Positions 60,677-64,000 of a stretch of DNA of 64,000 bases are shown here, one piece after another (position 1 is the stretch's first letter; each line of letters begins with the position of its first letter). Position numbers and translations under genes: made by a program. The DNA comes from Oscillospiraceae bacterium (GTDB lineage Bacteria > Bacillota > Clostridia > Oscillospirales > Ruminococcaceae). The notes under the pieces are model-generated. The model searched no databases and had not been told where the DNA came from. It worked only from the letters and a program-made list of their open reading frames with translations. The stretch spans positions 1 through 64,000 of the forward strand of contig JAEEXH010000002.1 of the NCBI GenBank assembly GCA_016291435.1. The letters run 5' to 3'.

Positions 60677-60883
60677 ATGGCGAAAATGAACGTCATCTTC
60701 GACCGCTGCAAGGGCTGCGAGCTCTGCACGACCGCATGTCCCAAGCAAATTGTCGCGATTCAGCATGAGAAACGCAACAAGGAAGGCGTATTCACCGCCT
60801 ACTGTACCGATGACGATGCCTGCATCGGCTGTGCAATGTGCGCGATGATGTGCCCGGATTGTGCCATTATCATCGAGAATTAA
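60677..60883 (+). CDS. 4Fe-4S ferredoxin-type subunit of 2-oxoacid oxidoreductase (KorD-like)
   Basis: 68 residues with two cluster motifs, CKGCELCTTACP and CIGCAMCAMMCP. It is the delta subunit that passes electrons from the catalytic subunits to soluble ferredoxin. First gene of a four-gene operon, with GGAAAGGAC upstream; the spacing is a little long (about 11-12 nt). Confidence 0.92.
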   Translation: MAKMNVIFDRCKGCELCTTACPKQIVAIQHEKRNKEGVFTAYCTDDDACIGCAMCAMMCPDCAIIIEN

Positions 60884-60900
60884 CGAAAGGATGTGCTTCA

Positions 60901-61962
60901 ATGGAAAAGGTTTTAATGAAGGGTAATGAAGCACTTGCCGAGGCTGCCATCCGTGCAGGCTGCAAATGTTTCTTTGGCTACCCGATCACCCCGCAGACCG
61001 AGCTCTCCGAGTATCTCGCAAAGCAGATGCCGAAGCGCGGCGGTGTCTTTCTTCAGGCGGAATCTGAGGTCGCTGCAATCAATATGGTGCTTGGCGCCGC
61101 AGGTACCGGCACCAGAGTCATGACCTCCTCCTCCTCCCCCGGAATCTCTCTGAAATCTGAGGGTATCTCCTATATCGCAGGCTCCGATGTGCCCTGCCTC
61201 ATCGTCAATGTCGAGCGCGGCGGCCCGGGTCTCGGCTCGATCCAGCCCTCCCAGCAGGATTACTGGCAGGCGACAAAGGGTCTTGGCCACGGCGATTTCC
61301 ACCTCATTATCCTGGCGCCGAACTCCGTGCAGGAGGTCGTCAACCTCGTCACAAAGGCGTTTGACCTCGGCGAAAAGTACCGCATGCCCGTCATGCTGCT
61401 CTCCGACGGTCTGCTCGGTCAGATGATGGAGCCGGTAGAATTCCCGGAGATCACCCCCTCTCAGGCGGATAACTCCGCATGGGCAGCCTGCGGCACCAAG
61501 ATGGAGAGAGAGCACCATATCGTCAACTCGCTCTACATCGAAGCCCTCGACCTCGAGGAGCAGGTCAAGCGCCGCTACGAGCGCTATGCAAAGATCGAGG
61601 AGACCGAGGCAATGGCAGAGACCTATCTCTGCGAGGATGCTGACATTATCGTGACCGCATTCGGCGCGACCTCCCGTGTCGCAAAGTCTGCCGTCAACAA
61701 GGCAAGAGCCGAGGGCATCAAGGCGGGTCTCTTCCGTCCGATCACGCTCTGGCCGTTCCCGAAGGCTGAGCTCAATGCCGCCTGCAAGAATGCAAAGGCT
61801 GTCCTCTCCGTCGAGATGAACATGGGTCAGATGATCGACGATGTGAAGCTCGCGCTCGATTGCCGTCTCCCGGTCTCCTTCTTCGGCAGAACCGGCGGTG
61901 TTGTGCCGTCGCCGAAGGAAGTGCTTGAGGAGCTGAGAAAGCTGAACGGAGGTGCGCAGTAA
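60901..61962 (+). CDS. 2-oxoacid:ferredoxin oxidoreductase subunit alpha (KorA/VorB-like)
   Basis: 353 residues from the ATG after AAAGGATGTGCTTCA; the ORF track starts inside the ferredoxin gene. It has KGNEALAEAAIRAGCKCFFGYPITPQTELSEYL and SSSPGISLKSEGISY.., the pyrimidine-binding domain motifs of the alpha subunit. Close relatives are annotated as either 2-oxoglutarate (KorA) or 2-ketoisovalerate (VorB) oxidoreductases; substrate choice is not decided by the sequence seen here. With citrate synthase in this window, 2-oxoglutarate is plausible. Overlaps korB by one base (TAATG). Confidence 0.9.
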   Translation: MEKVLMKGNEALAEAAIRAGCKCFFGYPITPQTELSEYLAKQMPKRGGVFLQAESEVAAINMVLGAAGTGTRVMTSSSSPGISLKSEGISYIAGSDVPCLIVNVERGGPGLGSIQPSQQDYWQATKGLGHGDFHLIILAPNSVQEVVNLVTKAFDLGEKYRMPVMLLSDGLLGQMMEPVEFPEITPSQADNSAWAACGTKMEREHHIVNSLYIEALDLEEQVKRRYERYAKIEETEAMAETYLCEDADIIVTAFGATSRVAKSAVNKARAEGIKAGLFRPITLWPFPKAELNAACKNAKAVLSVEMNMGQMIDDVKLALDCRLPVSFFGRTGGVVPSPKEVLEELRKLNGGAQ

Positions 61963-62747
61963 TGGCTGTGAAATTTCAGAGACCGCATTCCCTGTGTGAT
62001 GTCCGTCTGCACTATTGCGCAGGCTGCACGCACGGCATCATCCACCGTCTTGTCGCAGAAGTGATCGACGAGATGGGCATTGAGGGCACGACCGTCGGCG
62101 TATGTCCGGTCGGCTGCTCCGTGTTTGCATATAATTACTTCAACTGTGACATGATCGAGGCACCGCACGGCAGAGCTCCGGCCGTCGCAACCGGCGTCAA
62201 GCGCGCAAGACCCGATCTGAATGTCTTTACCTATCAGGGCGACGGCGACCTCGCTGCAATCGGTACCGCGGAGACTGTCCATGCGGCAACCAGAGGCGAA
62301 AATATCGTTGTCATCTTCGTCAATAACGGTACCTACGGCATGACCGGCGGTCAGATGGCTCCGACCACGCTGCCCGGTCAGGTCACCACGACCTCTCCTT
62401 ACGGCAGAGATCCGAAGACCGCAGGCTATCCTGTCCGCGTCTGCGAGATGCTCTCGACCCTTTCCGGCACGGCACTCGCTGTCCGCACGGCTGTTGACTC
62501 CGTCCCGCATATCCGCGAGACCAAGAAGATGATCCGCAAGGCATTCGAGAATCAGCAGAGGGGCAACGGCTTCTCCATCGTCGAAGTCCTCTCGACCTGC
62601 CCCTCGAACTGGGGTCTCACGCCGAAGGAGTCCATCAAGCGCCTGCAGGAGGAGTGCATCCCCTACTATCCGCTCGGTGTTTACAAGGATGTTGAGATCG
62701 CAGAGGCAAATGCCGATCTGCTCGCAATGGGAGGTGCCGCGAAATGA
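61962..62747 (+). CDS. 2-oxoacid:ferredoxin oxidoreductase subunit beta (KorB-like)
   Basis: 261 residues. Thiamine diphosphate-binding part: HYCAGCTHGIIHRLVAEVIDE, VGCSVFAYNYFNCDM, and YQGDGDLAAIGTAETVHAATRGENIVVIFVNNGTYGMTGGQMAP, with the GDG..NN motif. It binds TPP and, with alpha, oxidatively decarboxylates a 2-oxoacid to an acyl-CoA. Encoded tightly between alpha and gamma. Confidence 0.93.
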   Translation: MAVKFQRPHSLCDVRLHYCAGCTHGIIHRLVAEVIDEMGIEGTTVGVCPVGCSVFAYNYFNCDMIEAPHGRAPAVATGVKRARPDLNVFTYQGDGDLAAIGTAETVHAATRGENIVVIFVNNGTYGMTGGQMAPTTLPGQVTTTSPYGRDPKTAGYPVRVCEMLSTLSGTALAVRTAVDSVPHIRETKKMIRKAFENQQRGNGFSIVEVLSTCPSNWGLTPKESIKRLQEECIPYYPLGVYKDVEIAEANADLLAMGGAAK

Positions 62748-63280
62748 CATATGAAATTCTGCTCGCGGGCTTCGGCGGACAGGGCATCCTGTTTGCCGGC
62801 AAGCTGCTCGCTTACTGTGCGCTGTTTGAGGGCAAGGAAATCTCCTGGCTCCCCAGCTACGGTCCTGAGATGCGCGGAGGCAAGTGCAACTGCTCCGTGA
62901 CAATCTCCGATGAGCCGATCGGTTCCCCGCAGGTGCTGGAGCCGGATCTGCTGGTCGTGCTGAACGGTCCGTCCTTTGACGCTTTCATGGGCAATGTGAA
63001 GCCCGGCGGCAAGGCATTTGTTGACAGCTCGATGGTCGCGCAGAAGACCGACCGCACCGATATTGAGACATTCTATGTCCCGGCGACCCAGCTCGCAGAT
63101 GACAACAATCTCGCGAAGGGCGCAAATATCGTCCTGCTCGGCAAGCTGCTGCACGAGACCGGCATCTTCTCCTTTGAGACCGTCCGCAAGGCACTCGAGA
63201 AGAACACCCCGGCAAAGCGCGCACATACCATCGACAACAACATGAGAGCACTCCAGCTCGGCGCGGACTACGCGGGATAA
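62744..63280 (+). CDS. 2-oxoacid:ferredoxin oxidoreductase subunit gamma (KorC-like)
   Basis: 178 residues, overlapping the beta stop as ATGA. LLAGFGGQGILFAGKLLAYCALFEGKEISWLPSYGPEMRGGKCNCSVTISDEPIGSP is typical of the gamma subunit, which helps bind coenzyme A. Last gene of the operon; a repeat and a hairpin follow. Confidence 0.94.
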   Translation: MTYEILLAGFGGQGILFAGKLLAYCALFEGKEISWLPSYGPEMRGGKCNCSVTISDEPIGSPQVLEPDLLVVLNGPSFDAFMGNVKPGGKAFVDSSMVAQKTDRTDIETFYVPATQLADDNNLAKGANIVLLGKLLHETGIFSFETVRKALEKNTPAKRAHTIDNNMRALQLGADYAG

Positions 63281-63297
63281 GCGGAAGGATTGATAAT

Positions 63298-63343
63298 GGG
63301 GCTCTGCCCCAAACCCCGCCGGGGACAGCGGTCCCCGGACCCC
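63298..63343 (+). repeat. Dispersed GC-rich hairpin repeat, copy C
   Basis: GGGGC-TCT-GCCCC, AAACCC, then hairpin CCGGGGAC-AGCG-GTCCCCGG and ACCCC. It differs from copy B by two paired changes that keep the stem. It follows the gamma-subunit gene. Confidence 0.75.
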
Positions 63344-63363
63344 GTTATATGGCAAAAAGATTG

Positions 63364-63391
63364 CCCCTGAGACCGTATGTGGTTTCAGGGG
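63364..63391 (+). terminator. Possible terminator of the 2-oxoacid oxidoreductase operon
   Basis: CCCCTGA-ACC..GGT-TCAGGGG stem with a weak T-containing tail (TGAATTGTATTT). Lacks a proper U-run. Confidence 0.4.
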
Positions 63392-63445
63392 TGAATTGTA
63401 TTTAGCGCCCGAAGCTGCCATTTTTGTAAAAAAATTCCCCTTTGA

Positions 63446-63474
63446 TTGACATATCCCGCATGATCTGCTATAAT
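63446..63474 (+). promoter_or_regulatory. Consensus promoter of the PrsW gene
   Basis: TTGACA (63446-63451), 17-nt spacer, TATAAT (63469-63474), 24 bp before the start codon. Confidence 0.9.
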
Positions 63475-63497
63475 ATACAAAAAAGGAGGGAAGCCCT

Positions 63498-64000
63498 ATG
63501 ACTTATATTCTGGCTGCACTTGCCGTCATCCCGGCAATCATCGTGATGCTTTACATCCGGGGAATTGACAAAATCGAGAAGGAGCCCTGGAAGCTGCTGT
63601 TTTCCATTTTGCTCCTCGGCGCGCTCAGCGTCATCCCGATCATGATCGCGGAGCTGATTGTCGATATCCCCATCAGCATTTTCCCGGAGGGCTCGCTGAT
63701 TCACGGCTTCTTGCAGGCGTTTGTCTGCGCGGCATTCGTGGAGGAGAGCTTCAAGATGATGGTGCTCTGGCTGCGCACATGGAAGCACAAGGAATTCAAC
63801 TACGTCTTCGACGGCGTGGTCTATGCGGTCTTTGCCTCGATGGGCTTTGCACTTGTGGAGAATATCCTCTATGTGTTCCAGATGGGCATTACCACGGGCA
63901 TCCTGCGCGCCGTGACATCCATTCCGGGGCATATGATCTTCGGCGTCTTCATGGGCATGTATTACGGCCTTGCAAAGCGGGAAGCGCTCCTCAGAAATGA
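63498..64000 (+). CDS. PrsW family intramembrane metalloprotease (partial, 3' end off window)
   Basis: The first 167 residues are present from the ATG after AAAAAGGAGGGAAGCCCT; the ORF track shows only a shadow. Membrane segments ILAALAVIPAIIVMLYI, LLFSILLLGALSVIPIMIAELIV and others. The metal-site motif EESFKMMV (EExxK) near residue 84, FDGVVYAVFASMGFALVENILYV and SIPGHMIFG match PrsW. In Bacillus, PrsW cleaves an anti-sigma factor in response to envelope stress; the target here is unknown. The C-terminus lies beyond 64000. Confidence 0.9.
   Translation, partial: MTYILAALAVIPAIIVMLYIRGIDKIEKEPWKLLFSILLLGALSVIPIMIAELIVDIPISIFPEGSLIHGFLQAFVCAAFVEESFKMMVLWLRTWKHKEFNYVFDGVVYAVFASMGFALVENILYVFQMGITTGILRAVTSIPGHMIFGVFMGMYYGLAKREALLRN

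Noticed and set aside
60475-60768. 97-residue ORF upstream of the ferredoxin gene
   Set aside because: No ribosome-binding site, crosses the operon promoter and overlaps the ferredoxin gene in another frame.

Overview
The window looks like a chromosome segment from a Gram-positive, spore-forming anaerobe of the Oscillospiraceae/Ruminococcus type. Evidence: the Bacillota order rpmH-rnpA-yidD-yidC-jag-mnmE-mnmG-rsmG, a SpoIID homologue, strong AAAGGAG ribosome-binding sites, pyruvate:ferredoxin oxidoreductase and a KorDABC-type 2-oxoacid:ferredoxin oxidoreductase, a type I dockerin protein, a GH74 xyloglucanase lipoprotein, and a giant SpaA-repeat surface protein. The species cannot be named from the sequence alone.

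Layout. 1-7.3 kb (minus): a giant adhesin whose 3' end lies off the window, with a ~350-nt leader that folds into several elements and holds a 9-codon ORF. 8.0-10.4 kb (minus): GH13 amylase-family enzyme and an HD-domain protein. 10.6-22.0 kb (plus): a run of GH42 beta-galactosidase, an unknown protein, two small lipoproteins, GH36 alpha-galactosidase, GH74 xyloglucanase and GH25 lysozyme, continuing into rsmD, a tiny ORF, coaD, a coiled-coil protein and a VanZ protein, and ending at a terminator. 22.1-28.6 kb (minus): aminotransferase, serS, dCMP deaminase, rsmA, dockerin protein and SDR oxidoreductase. 28.8 kb (plus): a zinc-ribbon membrane protein. 29.3-32.8 kb (minus): nifJ. 32.8-33.3 kb: a gene-free gap with divergent promoters, inverted repeats and a candidate ~115-nt small RNA. 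33.3-41.7 kb (plus): a membrane protein, then the origin-type housekeeping cluster with three parS palindromes. 41.7-42.7 kb (minus): spoIID-like gene. 42.8-56.3 kb (plus): citrate synthase, a lipoprotein, a two-component pair, DUF1385, YcxB-like, prmC, recA, recX, two unknown genes, rimO, pgsA and cysE. 56.4-59.0 kb (minus): tRNA-Leu(CAA), a membrane-anchored unknown and guaA. 59.2-60.4 kb: a RepA-like AAA ATPase gene bounded by iteron-bearing inverted repeats. 60.7-63.3 kb (plus): the korDABC-like operon. 63.5 kb to the end: a partial PrsW protease.

How it fits together. The organism appears to degrade plant polysaccharide (GH13, GH42, GH36, GH74, dockerin) and to feed pyruvate and other 2-oxoacids into ferredoxin-linked oxidation, with citrate synthase suggesting at least the oxidative half of a TCA pathway toward 2-oxoglutarate. 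Most genes have clear sigma-A type promoters (TTGNNN-N17-TATAAT), and many neighbours overlap as ATGA or TTGA. Less ordinary features are the structured adhesin leader, the candidate small RNA with an exact anti-Shine-Dalgarno stretch, the inverted-repeat-bounded ATPase, a dispersed hairpin repeat with compensatory base changes (three copies), and the parS cluster without parAB or dnaA beside it.

Limits. All calls come from reading the sequence and the supplied translations; no database search, folding or alignment program was run. RNA structures are hand-paired.
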